NCBI RefSeq assembly: GCF_001544535.1 | Contig: NZ_FCON02000039.1 | Coordinates: forward strand, 1 to 63,075 | Direction: 5' to 3' | DNA: 63,075 bases | Source of the DNA: Caballeronia choica | Lineage (GTDB): Bacteria; Pseudomonadota; Gammaproteobacteria; Burkholderiales; Burkholderiaceae | Shown: piece after piece, positions 28,730 to 37,177 of the stretch | How the letters are laid out: each line of letters starts with the position of its first letter | Position numbering within the stretch: the first letter of the stretch is position 1 | The notes under the pieces: generated by a model | The model's input: the letters and a program-made list of their open reading frames with translations, nothing else | What the model was told of the DNA's origin: nothing | The model's database searches: none | Position numbers and translations under genes: made by a program

Positions 28730-30604
28730 TTAAAGAATGTCGGAAGCGTAGTCCGCGAGGCGCGAGCGTTCACCGCGCGCGAGCGTCACGTGACCGCTGT
28801 GCGTCCAGCCCTTGAAGCGGTCGACGACATACGTCAAACCCGAACTGCCCTCGGTCAGATAGGGCGTGTCGATCTGCGCGATATTGCCGAGACAGATGAT
28901 CTTCGTGCCCGGACCCGCGCGCGTGACGAGCGTTTTCATCTGCTTGGGCGTCAGGTTCTGCGCTTCGTCGATGATCACGTACTTGTCGACGAAGGTCCGC
29001 CCGCGCATGAAGTTCATGCTCTTCACCTTGAGCCGCGAGCGGATCAGTTCCTGGGTCGCCGCGCGGCCCCATTCGCCGGCGGCGTCGTCGGTCTTCTGGA
29101 GGACTTCGAGGTTGTCGTCGAATGCGCCCATCCACGGCTGCATCTTCTCTTCCTCGGTGCCCGGCAGGAAACCAATGTCCTCGCCGACCGGAACCGTCGC
29201 GCGCGTCACGATGATCTCGTTGTAGCGCTTGTCGTCGAGCACTTGCGCGAGGCCGGCGGCGAGCGCCATCAGCGTCTTGCCGGTGCCGGCCTGGCCGAGC
29301 AGCGTGACGAAATCGACGTCCGGGTTCATCAGCAGGTTCAGCGCGAAATTCTGCTCGCGATTGCGCGCCGTGATGCCCCACACGTTGTTCTTGTGGTGGC
29401 CGTAGTCACGCAGCGTCTGCAGAAGCGCGGTCTTGCCATTCAGCTCGCGCACGACCGCATGAAACGACGGCTCGCCGTTCTGCGGCTCCAGATACACGAA
29501 CTCGTTGACCAGCATCGACTGGCATTGCGGCCCCGTCACGCGGTAATACGTCGTGCCGGTCTTGGTGTCCTGCCAGCTTTCCATGCCCTTCGCGTGCTTG
29601 GTCCAGAAGTCCTGGGACAGCGCGCGCACGCCGGAATAGAGCAGGTCCTTGTCTTCGAGAACCTGGTCGTTGAAGTAGTCCTCGGCGGGCAGGCCGAGTG
29701 CGTGCGCCTTGATGCGCATGTTGATGTCTTTCGACACCAGCACGACCTGGCGGTCCTGGCGCTCCTTCTGCAGCGCGCGCACGACGCCGAGAATCTGGTT
29801 GTCCGCCTTGCCGACGGGCAACCCTTCGACCGGCTCGATATGCGTGAGCGTGGTCTGGAAATAGAGCCGGCCGAGCGCGTCGCGATTGCCCTGCGACGCG
29901 AGCGGCAGGCCCGCCGACATCTCGCCGACGTGTGCCACGAGCGCATCGAGCGTACGGCTCACCTGACGCGCATTGCGCGCCACTTCGGACATGCCCTTCT
30001 TGTGGTTGTCGAGTTCCTCGAGCGTCATCATCGGCAGATAGACGTCGTGTTCCTCGAAGCGGAAGAGCGAACTCGGGTCGTGCATCAGCACGTTGGTATC
30101 GAGCACGAACAGCTTGCGCATCTCGACTTCCGGCTGGCCGCGCTGGCGCCGTTTGTTCTGCATGCGCGGTTCGGCGGCGAGCGCGGGGGCGGGCGCCGCT
30201 GCCGGCGTGGGCGCTTCCGCGCGCGCTTCACGCGCGGCGGGTTTCACGGCATCGCTGTCATCGACATCCGGCGACGGCACCGGTTGCAGGAGCGCCGCCG
30301 TCTGTTTCGAGCGACGGCTGCGCGCGGCCGGAGCGGGCGCTTTGGCTTCGGATTCTGCTTCGGCTTCAGCAGTCGCGCCCTTGGCGCGGGCGAGTGTTTC
30401 GCTGGCGACCGCATGCAGCGCGCTCGCCGCATTGGCGGCGGGCCGCGCACTGCCGACGGCGCTCTCGGCCGTGGCGTAGTCGGCGGCTTCGGATTCGTCG
30501 CCTTCTGCCTGCTTCTTCGACTGTTTCGCAGGCCGGGCTTTGGCTTTGTATTCTTCAGACGGCAGGAGGTTGCCGAGCTTGGCGGGGGCGGTAGGCAAAG
30601 GCAT
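28730..30604 (-). CDS. PIN-PhoH family ATPase
   Basis: A 624-residue protein with a long low-complexity N-terminus (about 150 residues of Ala, Glu, Lys and Arg), a PIN nuclease-like domain (MRKLFVLDTNVLMHDP onward, with acidic residues D and E) and a C-terminal PhoH ATPase domain (Walker A GQAGTGKT, Walker B VIIDEAQNLTP). The PIN-PhoH (PhoH2/YlaK) arrangement is associated with RNA unwinding and cleavage. Whether the N-terminal extension is translated in full is uncertain, although the codon use is normal. A second ATG just before the PIN domain (MQNKRR or MRKLF) would give the classical length. Confidence 0.9.
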   Translation of the reverse strand: MPLPTAPAKLGNLLPSEEYKAKARPAKQSKKQAEGDESEAADYATAESAVGSARPAANAASALHAVASETLARAKGATAEAEAESEAKAPAPAARSRRSKQTAALLQPVPSPDVDDSDAVKPAAREARAEAPTPAAAPAPALAAEPRMQNKRRQRGQPEVEMRKLFVLDTNVLMHDPSSLFRFEEHDVYLPMMTLEELDNHKKGMSEVARNARQVSRTLDALVAHVGEMSAGLPLASQGNRDALGRLYFQTTLTHIEPVEGLPVGKADNQILGVVRALQKERQDRQVVLVSKDINMRIKAHALGLPAEDYFNDQVLEDKDLLYSGVRALSQDFWTKHAKGMESWQDTKTGTTYYRVTGPQCQSMLVNEFVYLEPQNGEPSFHAVVRELNGKTALLQTLRDYGHHKNNVWGITARNREQNFALNLLMNPDVDFVTLLGQAGTGKTLMALAAGLAQVLDDKRYNEIIVTRATVPVGEDIGFLPGTEEEKMQPWMGAFDDNLEVLQKTDDAAGEWGRAATQELIRSRLKVKSMNFMRGRTFVDKYVIIDEAQNLTPKQMKTLVTRAGPGTKIICLGNIAQIDTPYLTEGSSGLTYVVDRFKGWTHSGHVTLARGERSRLADYASDIL

Positions 30605-31006
30605 GGTTTCCCTCGAAAGGAATCGGGTCGTATATCGTGCGCCGCCTGTCGCATCCTGCTTGCAAGCCGTAACACTGAAACGGTTAGTGCAGTTTGCGCC
30701 CGGAGACGCGCTTCGTTGTCGAAAACGCCGGTTCGCCTAAGTTTCGATCGGCTCCTTGGAAGTTGCTTGCAACGGGGACATCGCGCGCGTCAGGCACAGG
30801 GCGTGGCTTTCACGCGACGCAAACAAAAAAGCCGCCGTCCCGGACATGGGGATCAGCGGCTCGACATCGATTCGGAGGCGCCTCGCACTTGCCGTTTCCG
30901 CGTAGCCCGGATCCATGCCGACCGCGCTGAAAGGCACGTGGTGGCTGGCGCTACGGCAGGAGGAATGGGGTGGACAGGCGCTCATTGCAGACCAATATAA
31001 CCGGCC
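30605..31006. other. Intergenic region between bcp and phoH
   Basis: About 400 bp on the minus-strand path from bcp to phoH. It holds the bcp/arn terminator (30825-30861) and presumably the phoH promoter between 30605 and 30760. A short open frame across the terminator is not coding-like. Confidence 0.5.
30825..30861 (-). terminator. Intrinsic terminator after bcp and arn cluster
   Basis: On the minus strand AGCCGC pairs with GCGGCT across a 20-base loop that can itself fold (GTCC/GGAC), followed by TTTTTTG. Confidence 0.7.
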
Positions 31007-31468
31007 TCAAACCGCTTGTACAGCGTCCACAATGGCTTCTACGTGCCCGGGCACCTTCACGCCGCGAAACTCGCGCCGGAGTATTCCTTTGGCATCGATA
31101 AGGAAGGTCGAGCGCTCGATTCCGCGCACTTCCTTGCCATACATCTTCTTCATTTTGATGACATCGAAGAGGGCGCAGATCTTTTCGTCGGCGTCCGACA
31201 CCAGCGTGTACGGCAGTTCGAGCTTCGCCTTGAAGTTGTCGTGCGACTTCACGCTGTCGCGCGAGATGCCGACCACTTCGGCGCCCGCCGCCTGGAATTG
31301 CGCGTACAGGTCGCGGAACTGCAGGCTTTCCGTCGTGCAGCCCGGCGTGTTGTCCTTCGGATAGAAAAAAAGGACGACCTTCTTGCCGCGCAGGCTGGAA
31401 AGCGTGAAGTCGCCGGCCGTCGAGGGCGCGGTGAAATCGGGAACGGGCTGGTCGACTGCAATCGGCAC
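31007..31468 (-). CDS. bcp: Thioredoxin-dependent peroxiredoxin Bcp
   Basis: A 153-residue PrxQ-type peroxiredoxin reducing hydroperoxides. The peroxidatic Cys44 lies in PKDNTPGCTTES. The resolving Cys found five residues later in E. coli Bcp is absent (Ser at that position), and the only other Cys is Cys98 in EKICALF, so it may act as a 1-Cys enzyme. It follows arnD by 76 bp on the same strand and shares the downstream terminator, so it may be read from the arn transcript. Confidence 0.95.
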   Translation of the reverse strand: MPIAVDQPVPDFTAPSTAGDFTLSSLRGKKVVLFFYPKDNTPGCTTESLQFRDLYAQFQAAGAEVVGISRDSVKSHDNFKAKLELPYTLVSDADEKICALFDVIKMKKMYGKEVRGIERSTFLIDAKGILRREFRGVKVPGHVEAIVDAVQAV

Positions 31469-31544
31469 GAAGTTTTCTCCTGTTGTTATTCGGTTGCGTG
31501 ATTCGGTTGCCAGGGTGCGGGAAAAGCGGCGCGTCGGCCGGATT

Positions 31545-32441
31545 TCAGCCCGGCTGCACGATCAGTTCGCCCGCGCGCCCCGGAATCTCGCCCCACGTCA
31601 CAGGGTACGTGGGCAGGGTCGAGCGGTCCAGCGTCGCATGATAATCGCCCATCGTGGCGAAGCTGTGTCCTTGCGCGCGCCAGCCGGCAAGCAGTTGCTC
31701 GAATACCGGCGCGAGCTTTTGCCCTTCGAGTTCGGCGTGCAGCGTGAACACCTGGTCGTGCGGATTGTTCGCGGTGTGCTGCAGCAGATGCCCGGCGACG
31801 TTGCTCACGTCGACGCCATCGACGCCCAGCACTTCGTCGAGCGTCGGCAGCGTGGTCGGCATCTGGATGTGCTTGAGCGTCCGGCCGTCGAGCACCGGGA
31901 TATATGGCGTGTGGCCGCGTCCATCGGACGCATACTGCATGCCCCACGCGTCGATCTGCTCGAACGCGTAGCCGTTCATCTGCCAGCCGGCCGCGCCGTG
32001 CGTGACGGGCGCGGTGCCGAAAATCTCGATGAAGCGCGCGTGGCTTTGCTGCATCTGCGCCGCGGTCCACGCACGGTCACGCTGGCGCACGTTGTCCTGC
32101 CAGTACACGTGATCCCACGTATGGATGCCGCATTCGAAACCGGCCTCATGGATCGCGCGCATCTCGGCGACGGCATGCCGGCCGATGTCCGGCCCCGGCA
32201 GCAGCACGCCATACATCAGCGTCTTGACGCCGTAATGCTCGACCACCGACGTGCGCGACACCTTCTTCAGAAACCCCGGCCGGAATACGCGCCGCAGCGC
32301 CCAGCCGGTGTGATCCGGGCCGAGGCTGAAGAGAAACGTGGCCCGGGCGCCGAACTTGTCGAGCAGGCGCGCGAGATTGGGCACGCCTTCACGCGTGCCG
32401 CGCAGCGTGTCGACGTCGATCTTCAGGACGATGCGAGCCAC
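31545..32441 (-). CDS. arnD: Undecaprenyl-P-L-Ara4FN deformylase
   Basis: A 298-residue NodB-homology polysaccharide deacetylase that removes the formyl group from undecaprenyl-phosphate-Ara4FN. Metal-binding features are KIDVDTLRGTREGVP at the N-terminus (Asp pair) and the histidine motif FECGIHTWDHVYWQD. FLFSLGPDHTGWALRR is typical of ArnD. It lies nine bases after the decarboxylase gene. Confidence 0.95.
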   Translation of the reverse strand: MARIVLKIDVDTLRGTREGVPNLARLLDKFGARATFLFSLGPDHTGWALRRVFRPGFLKKVSRTSVVEHYGVKTLMYGVLLPGPDIGRHAVAEMRAIHEAGFECGIHTWDHVYWQDNVRQRDRAWTAAQMQQSHARFIEIFGTAPVTHGAAGWQMNGYAFEQIDAWGMQYASDGRGHTPYIPVLDGRTLKHIQMPTTLPTLDEVLGVDGVDVSNVAGHLLQHTANNPHDQVFTLHAELEGQKLAPVFEQLLAGWRAQGHSFATMGDYHATLDRSTLPTYPVTWGEIPGRAGELIVQPG

Positions 32442-32450
32442 GCGCTACCC

Positions 32451-33497
32451 TTACGATTGCTCGACCAGCTTGCGGGCATCGCCGACATGGCCGCGATACG
32501 CTTCGAAGATCTTGCGCAACGCGTCGTCCATCGTGGCGAGCGGCTTCCAGCCCAGTTCCTGCATCGTGTTGTCGATCTTCGGCACGCGGTTCTGGACGTC
32601 CTGGTAGCCGTTGCCGTAATAGGCGCCCGACGACGTCTCGACCAGTTGCACGTCCTTCGCGCTCGGCGCGTACTCGGGGAATTCGTTCGCGAGCTTGAGC
32701 ATCATGTTCGCGAGTTCGCGCACGGAGAAGTTGTTGCTCGGGTTGCCGATGTTGTAGATCTTGCCCGTCGCCACGCCGTCCTTGTTCTCGATGATCTTCA
32801 TCAGCGCGCCGATGCCGTCGTCGATGTCGGTGAACGCGCGCTTCTGCGCGCCGCCGTCGACGAGACTGATGTTCTCGCCGCGCACGATGTGGCCAAGGAA
32901 CTGCGTGACCACGCGCGAGCTGCCTTCCTTCGGCGTGTAGATGGAGTCGAGGCCCGGGCCGATCCAGTTGAATGGTCGGAACAGCGTGAAGTTCAGGCCT
33001 TCCATGCCGTAGCCCCAGATCACGCGGTCCATCAACTGCTTCGAGCACGCATAGATCCAGCGCGGCTTGTTGATCGGGCCGTAGGAGAGCAGCGACTCTT
33101 CCGGGTCGAATTGCTCGTCGGCGCACATGCCATAGACTTCCGACGTCGACGGAAACACCAGATGCTTGCCGTACTTCACGGCCGAGCGGACGATCGGCAG
33201 GTTCGCCTCGAAGTCGAGTTCGAACACGCGCAGCGGCTGCTTCACGTAGGTGGCGGGCGTGGCGATCGCGACCAGCGGCAGGATCACGTCGCACTTCTTC
33301 ACGTGATACTCGACCCACTCCTTGTTGATCGTGATGTCGCCTTCGAAGAAGTGCATCCGCTCGTGATTCGCGAGGTCGCCGAGGCGATCGGTTTGCATGT
33401 CCATCCCGAAGACTTCCCAGTCGGTGGTTTCGAGGATGCGCTTGGACAGGTGATGGCCGATGAAGCCGTTGACGCCGAGGATCAGGACTTTTTTCAT
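32451..33497 (-). CDS. arnA: UDP-glucuronate oxidative decarboxylase (ArnA C-terminal half)
   Basis: A 348-residue NAD-dependent SDR equal to the C-terminal domain of E. coli ArnA, making UDP-Ara4O from UDP-glucuronate. The Rossmann motif is ILGVNGFIGHHL (residues 6-17). The active site is STSEVYGM with Tyr and Lys in IYACSKQ, plus the FRPFNWIGPGLD signature. The conserved arginine of the family appears in YQDVQNRVPKI. Its start overlaps the upstream formyltransferase stop by four bases. Here ArnA is two separate proteins instead of the fused enzyme known from enteric bacteria. Confidence 0.95.
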   Translation of the reverse strand: MKKVLILGVNGFIGHHLSKRILETTDWEVFGMDMQTDRLGDLANHERMHFFEGDITINKEWVEYHVKKCDVILPLVAIATPATYVKQPLRVFELDFEANLPIVRSAVKYGKHLVFPSTSEVYGMCADEQFDPEESLLSYGPINKPRWIYACSKQLMDRVIWGYGMEGLNFTLFRPFNWIGPGLDSIYTPKEGSSRVVTQFLGHIVRGENISLVDGGAQKRAFTDIDDGIGALMKIIENKDGVATGKIYNIGNPSNNFSVRELANMMLKLANEFPEYAPSAKDVQLVETSSGAYYGNGYQDVQNRVPKIDNTMQELGWKPLATMDDALRKIFEAYRGHVGDARKLVEQS

Positions 33498-34480
33498 GAA
33501 TGACGATTGGATTGAGTGAGTCGGCCGAAGTCGGCAGGACTGACGACGCGTTCGCCGTCGGCTGGATCCGCGCTGCTGCTCGCAATTTTGTGCCGCAATT
33601 CATGGATGGCGATCACGCGACGGTCGCCGCAGACGCCAAACAGCGCATTATCCGCTACGGCCACGCCCGCGGGCAAATTTGCGACGGTTCGCAGAAGCCC
33701 GGCCGGGATGGCCGGCGTGCCGCTTTCCGGCACGAGCCGGGCACGCGCGACGATGAAGCGCTCGTCGCCGATGTCGGTGAACGCGCCGGGATACGGCGGC
33801 GCGACCGCGCGGACCAGGTTGTACACCTGCGCTGCCGGCTGCGACCAGTCGATGCGGCCGTCCTCGGGCTTGCGTCCGCCGAAGTAGCTGCCGGCGGCGA
33901 GGTCGTTCGGCAGGCGCGGCGCCTCGCCCGCCAGCAGCGCGGGCAGCACGCGCCAGAGCGTCTGCTCGGCGGCGACGGTGGTCTTGTCGAAAACCTGGCT
34001 CGCGGTGTCGTCGGGGAGAATCGGCACCGGCGTTTGCGCGAGGATCGCGCCGGCGTCGGGCTTGGCGGCCATTTCGTGGAGCGTCGCGCCGGTCTCGGTC
34101 TCGCCGCGCAGGACGGCCCAGTTCGTCGGCACGCGCCCGCGATACTTCGGCAGCAGCGACCCGTGCATGTTGTACGCGCCGCGCTTCGCTGTCGCGAGCA
34201 GTTCGACCGGCAGCATGTGCCGGTAGTAGAACGAGAAGATGAAGTCCGGCGCGAGCCGGTTCACGGCGTCGAAGAGTTCGGGCGCTTTCGGATCGGCGGG
34301 CGTGATCACGTCGATGCCATGTTCCGCCGCCACCGCCGCCACGCTGCCGAACCAGATGTTCTCGGTCGGGCTGTCCTCGTGCGTGACGACGAGCGCGACC
34401 TCGACACCGCGCGCGAGCAGCACCTGCAGGCAGCGCACGCCGACGTTGTGATACGCGAAGACCACGGCGCGCGGCTTCAT
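33494..34480 (-). CDS. UDP-Ara4N formyltransferase (ArnA N-terminal half)
   Basis: A 328-residue 10-formyl-THF-dependent formyltransferase, the counterpart of the N-terminal domain of ArnA. The catalytic Asn and His are in YNMHGSLLPKYRGRVPTNWA and the Asp in AAKPDAGAIL. The ATG at 34480 is chosen because it overlaps the arnC stop (ATGA) and begins MKPRAVVFAYHNVG like the family. The frame is open much further upstream inside arnC, which is a shadow. Confidence 0.95.
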   Translation of the reverse strand: MKPRAVVFAYHNVGVRCLQVLLARGVEVALVVTHEDSPTENIWFGSVAAVAAEHGIDVITPADPKAPELFDAVNRLAPDFIFSFYYRHMLPVELLATAKRGAYNMHGSLLPKYRGRVPTNWAVLRGETETGATLHEMAAKPDAGAILAQTPVPILPDDTASQVFDKTTVAAEQTLWRVLPALLAGEAPRLPNDLAAGSYFGGRKPEDGRIDWSQPAAQVYNLVRAVAPPYPGAFTDIGDERFIVARARLVPESGTPAIPAGLLRTVANLPAGVAVADNALFGVCGDRRVIAIHELRHKIASSSADPADGERVVSPADFGRLTQSNRHS

Positions 34481-35514
34481 CGCCCTTGTTCCTCGCGCTG
34501 CACCACGGCGACCGTCTGCACGGCTTCCTGGCGCGGCTTGTTGAGCGTCGTGCGGCCGTCGCGCTGTTCGAGGATCGTCTGCACGAGATAGCGCGGCCGC
34601 GCGCGCACTTGCTGATAGATGCGGCCGATATATTCGCCGAGCAGCCCGAGCGCGAAGATGATCACGCCGAGCATGAAGAACGTGATGGCGAAGAGGGTGA
34701 ACACACCCTCGACTTCCGCGCCGAACATGAAGCGGCGAATCAGCAGCAGCAGGAACAGCGCGGCCGACCCCGTCGACAGGATCACGCCGATGAACGACAG
34801 CCATTGCAGCGGCACGACCGAAAAGCCGGTGACGAGGTCGAAGTTCAGGCGAATCAGGCTGTAGAGCGAATACTTCGATTCGCCCGCGAAGCGCTCCTCG
34901 TGCGCGACGTCGACTTCGATCGGGTTCTGCGCGAACGTGTACGCGAGCGCCGGGATGAACGTGTTGATCTCGCCGCAGCGGTTGATCGTGTCGATGATGT
35001 GCCGGCTGTAGGCGCGCAACATGCAGCCCTGGTCGGTCATCTTGATGTGCGTGATGCGCTCGCGCAGGCGGTTCATCACCCGCGACGCCTTCTTGCGCCA
35101 CAAGCTGTCCTGGCGCTGCTGTCGGATCGTGCCGACGTAGTCGAAGCCCTCGCGCATCTTGGTGACGAGCTTGCCGATTTCTTCCGGCGGGTTCTGCAAA
35201 TCGGCGTCGAGCGTGACGACGATCTCACCGCGCGACTGCTCGAAGCCCGCGAGAATCGCCATGTGCTGCCCGTAGTTGCCGTTGAGCAGGATCACGCGGG
35301 TCGTGTCGGGACGCACATGGAACTGCTGCGCGAGGAGCGCGGCCGACTTGTCGCGGCTGCCGTCGTTGATGAAGATCACTTCATACGACGCGCCGAGCCC
35401 ATCGAGCGCCGGATAGAGACGCTCGAAAAGCGCGGCGAGGCCGGCTTCCTCGTTGTAGACCGGAATGACGACCGAAACTTCAGGCGCCGCCGGCAGAAAA
35501 TCCGTATGACTCAT
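34477..35514 (-). CDS. arnC: Undecaprenyl-phosphate Ara4FN transferase
   Basis: A 345-residue GT2 glycosyltransferase that moves Ara4FN from UDP to undecaprenyl phosphate. The N-terminal catalytic domain has VSVVIPVYNEE and the metal-binding LDADLQNPPEE. Two C-terminal membrane helices (LSFIGVILSTGSAALFLLLL and LFAITFFMLGVIIFALGLLG) anchor it in the inner membrane. The ATG at 35514 gives MSHTDFLP, and the frame further upstream is not used. Its stop overlaps the formyltransferase start. Confidence 0.95.
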   Translation of the reverse strand: MSHTDFLPAAPEVSVVIPVYNEEAGLAALFERLYPALDGLGASYEVIFINDGSRDKSAALLAQQFHVRPDTTRVILLNGNYGQHMAILAGFEQSRGEIVVTLDADLQNPPEEIGKLVTKMREGFDYVGTIRQQRQDSLWRKKASRVMNRLRERITHIKMTDQGCMLRAYSRHIIDTINRCGEINTFIPALAYTFAQNPIEVDVAHEERFAGESKYSLYSLIRLNFDLVTGFSVVPLQWLSFIGVILSTGSAALFLLLLIRRFMFGAEVEGVFTLFAITFFMLGVIIFALGLLGEYIGRIYQQVRARPRYLVQTILEQRDGRTTLNKPRQEAVQTVAVVQREEQGR

Positions 35515-35536
35515 GTTGCGCTGGGTTCCCTTGGGG

Positions 35537-36697
35537 TTAGGTGCCGTATTGGCCGAACTGCTCGCAGATCTCGTCGACGGCGCGCACGACGCGCGCCACA
35601 TCGTCCTGGCTCATCAGCGTGAAGAGCGGCAGCGTGACCGTCGATGCGCCGTAGCGTTCCGCGTGCGGGAACATGCCTTCATGAAAGCCGCGCGCGCGAT
35701 ACAGCGTGAAGAGATGGAGCGCCGGGTAGTGCACGCCGGTGCCGATGCCGCGTTCCTTCATCTGCGCCATGAACTCGGCGCGCGTCATTTTCAGGCGATC
35801 CAGCGGCAGCGCGATCTGGAACATGTGCCAGTTGCTGTCGGTGAAATTCTGAGCGGGAAACCCCACGCCGAGTTTCGCCGCCGCGCCGTTGGCGAAGGCT
35901 TCGAAATACACGCGAGCGAGTTGCCGGCGCTTTTCCGTGAACCGCTCGACGTGCTTCAACTGGCCGAGGCCGACCCGCGCGGCGACGTCCGTCAGGTTGT
36001 ACTTGCCGCCGAGCAGGTCGCAGTCCATGCCGTCGAAACCCGTGCGCGTGATGCCCTGCAGCCGGTATTTCTGCGCGAGGACCGCTTCTTCCTCGTTGTT
36101 CAGGACGAGCGCGCCGCCTTCGATCGTCGTCACGTTCTTGTTCGCGTGAAAGCTGAACGAGACGATGTCGCCGAACGAGCCGATCCGCTTGCCGCGCCAG
36201 GTCGAGCCGAATGCCTGCGCGGCGTCTTCGATCACGCGCAGCTTGTGGGCGCGCGCGATGTCGTAGAGCCGGTCCATGTCGACCGGCAGGCCCGACAGAT
36301 ACACCGGCATGAGCGCCTTCGTGCGCGGCGTGATCGCCTTCTCCAGCAGGTCGAGATCCATGTTGCGGGTGGCCGGGTCGATATCGACGAACACCGGCGT
36401 CGCGCCCGTTTCCAGGATCACGTTGCTGGTGGACACCCAGGTCATCGGCGTGGTGATGACTTCGTCGCCCGCGCCGACGCCCGCGATCCGCAAGCCGATT
36501 TCCATCGTCGCCGTGCCGGAGTTGAACGAGCGCACCGGCCGGCCGCCGCAATACGCCGACAATTCGGCTTCGAACTGCTGGTTCTGCGGGCCGGTCGTGA
36601 TCCAGCCCGAGCGCAGCACGTCGACGACGCCCTGGATCGTCTCTTCGTCGATCTCGGCGCGCACGAACGGAAGGAAAGGCAGCGATGTCTGATTCAT
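35537..36697 (-). CDS. arnB: UDP-4-amino-4-deoxy-L-arabinose aminotransferase
   Basis: A 386-residue PLP enzyme of the DegT/DnrJ/EryC1/StrS family transferring the amino group to UDP-Ara4O. The PLP lysine is Lys187 in SFHANKNVTTIEGG. Other family marks are FNSGTATMEIGL and EDAAQAFGSTWRGKRIG. It lies between the SMR gene (27 bp upstream) and arnC (23 bp downstream). Confidence 0.95.
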   Translation of the reverse strand: MNQTSLPFLPFVRAEIDEETIQGVVDVLRSGWITTGPQNQQFEAELSAYCGGRPVRSFNSGTATMEIGLRIAGVGAGDEVITTPMTWVSTSNVILETGATPVFVDIDPATRNMDLDLLEKAITPRTKALMPVYLSGLPVDMDRLYDIARAHKLRVIEDAAQAFGSTWRGKRIGSFGDIVSFSFHANKNVTTIEGGALVLNNEEEAVLAQKYRLQGITRTGFDGMDCDLLGGKYNLTDVAARVGLGQLKHVERFTEKRRQLARVYFEAFANGAAAKLGVGFPAQNFTDSNWHMFQIALPLDRLKMTRAEFMAQMKERGIGTGVHYPALHLFTLYRARGFHEGMFPHAERYGASTVTLPLFTLMSQDDVARVVRAVDEICEQFGQYGT

Positions 36698-36723
36698 GGA
36701 CTATCTGCTTAAAAATGAAGGGT

Positions 36724-37095
36724 TTAGCCGCGCGCCAGGATGGCGACGCCGATGAGGATGATGCCAATCCCGATGAGGCGCTGCATCGACAGCACCTCGC
36801 CGAACAAATACCACGCCGCGAAGGCGTTCACGACGTATCCGAGCGAGAGCATCGGATAGGCGATCGACACGTCCACCCGCGACAGACCGATGATCCACAC
36901 CCCGACGCTGAACACGTAGCACGTCAGGCCGCCGACGATCGGCCACTGCGTCGCAAGCTTCAAGCCGACCGGCAGGATGTTCTCGCGGCTGAATTCGAAG
37001 TGCCCGACGGCGTTCACGCCTGCTTTGAGCAACAACTGCGCGCAGGCGTTCAACAATACGCCGATGACGATGCAAAGGAAGGATATCGGGTTCAT
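36724..37095 (-). CDS. SMR-type membrane protein, ArnE/ArnF-like flippase subunit
   Basis: A 123-residue membrane protein with four hydrophobic segments of the small multidrug resistance/EamA fold: ISFLCIVIGVLLNACAQLLL, the GGLTCYVFSVGVWIIGLS helix, a VSIAYPMLSLGYVVNAFAAW helix and LIGIGIILIGVAILA. Its place between arnT and arnB implies transport of undecaprenyl-P-Ara4N across the inner membrane. Enteric bacteria use an ArnE/ArnF pair; only one subunit gene is present here, so it may be a homodimer. Confidence 0.85.
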   Translation of the reverse strand: MNPISFLCIVIGVLLNACAQLLLKAGVNAVGHFEFSRENILPVGLKLATQWPIVGGLTCYVFSVGVWIIGLSRVDVSIAYPMLSLGYVVNAFAAWYLFGEVLSMQRLIGIGIILIGVAILARG

Positions 37096-37177
37096 TACGG
37101 GCGGTAAAAGGTCTCGAGGCTCGATTTCAGCGGATTAAATCATCTTACCGAACGACCGTGCGATCGTTTCACGGGAT

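Noticed and set aside
30737-30985. Small minus-strand frame upstream of phoH and downstream of bcp
   Set aside because: It spans an intrinsic terminator and has no coding character.
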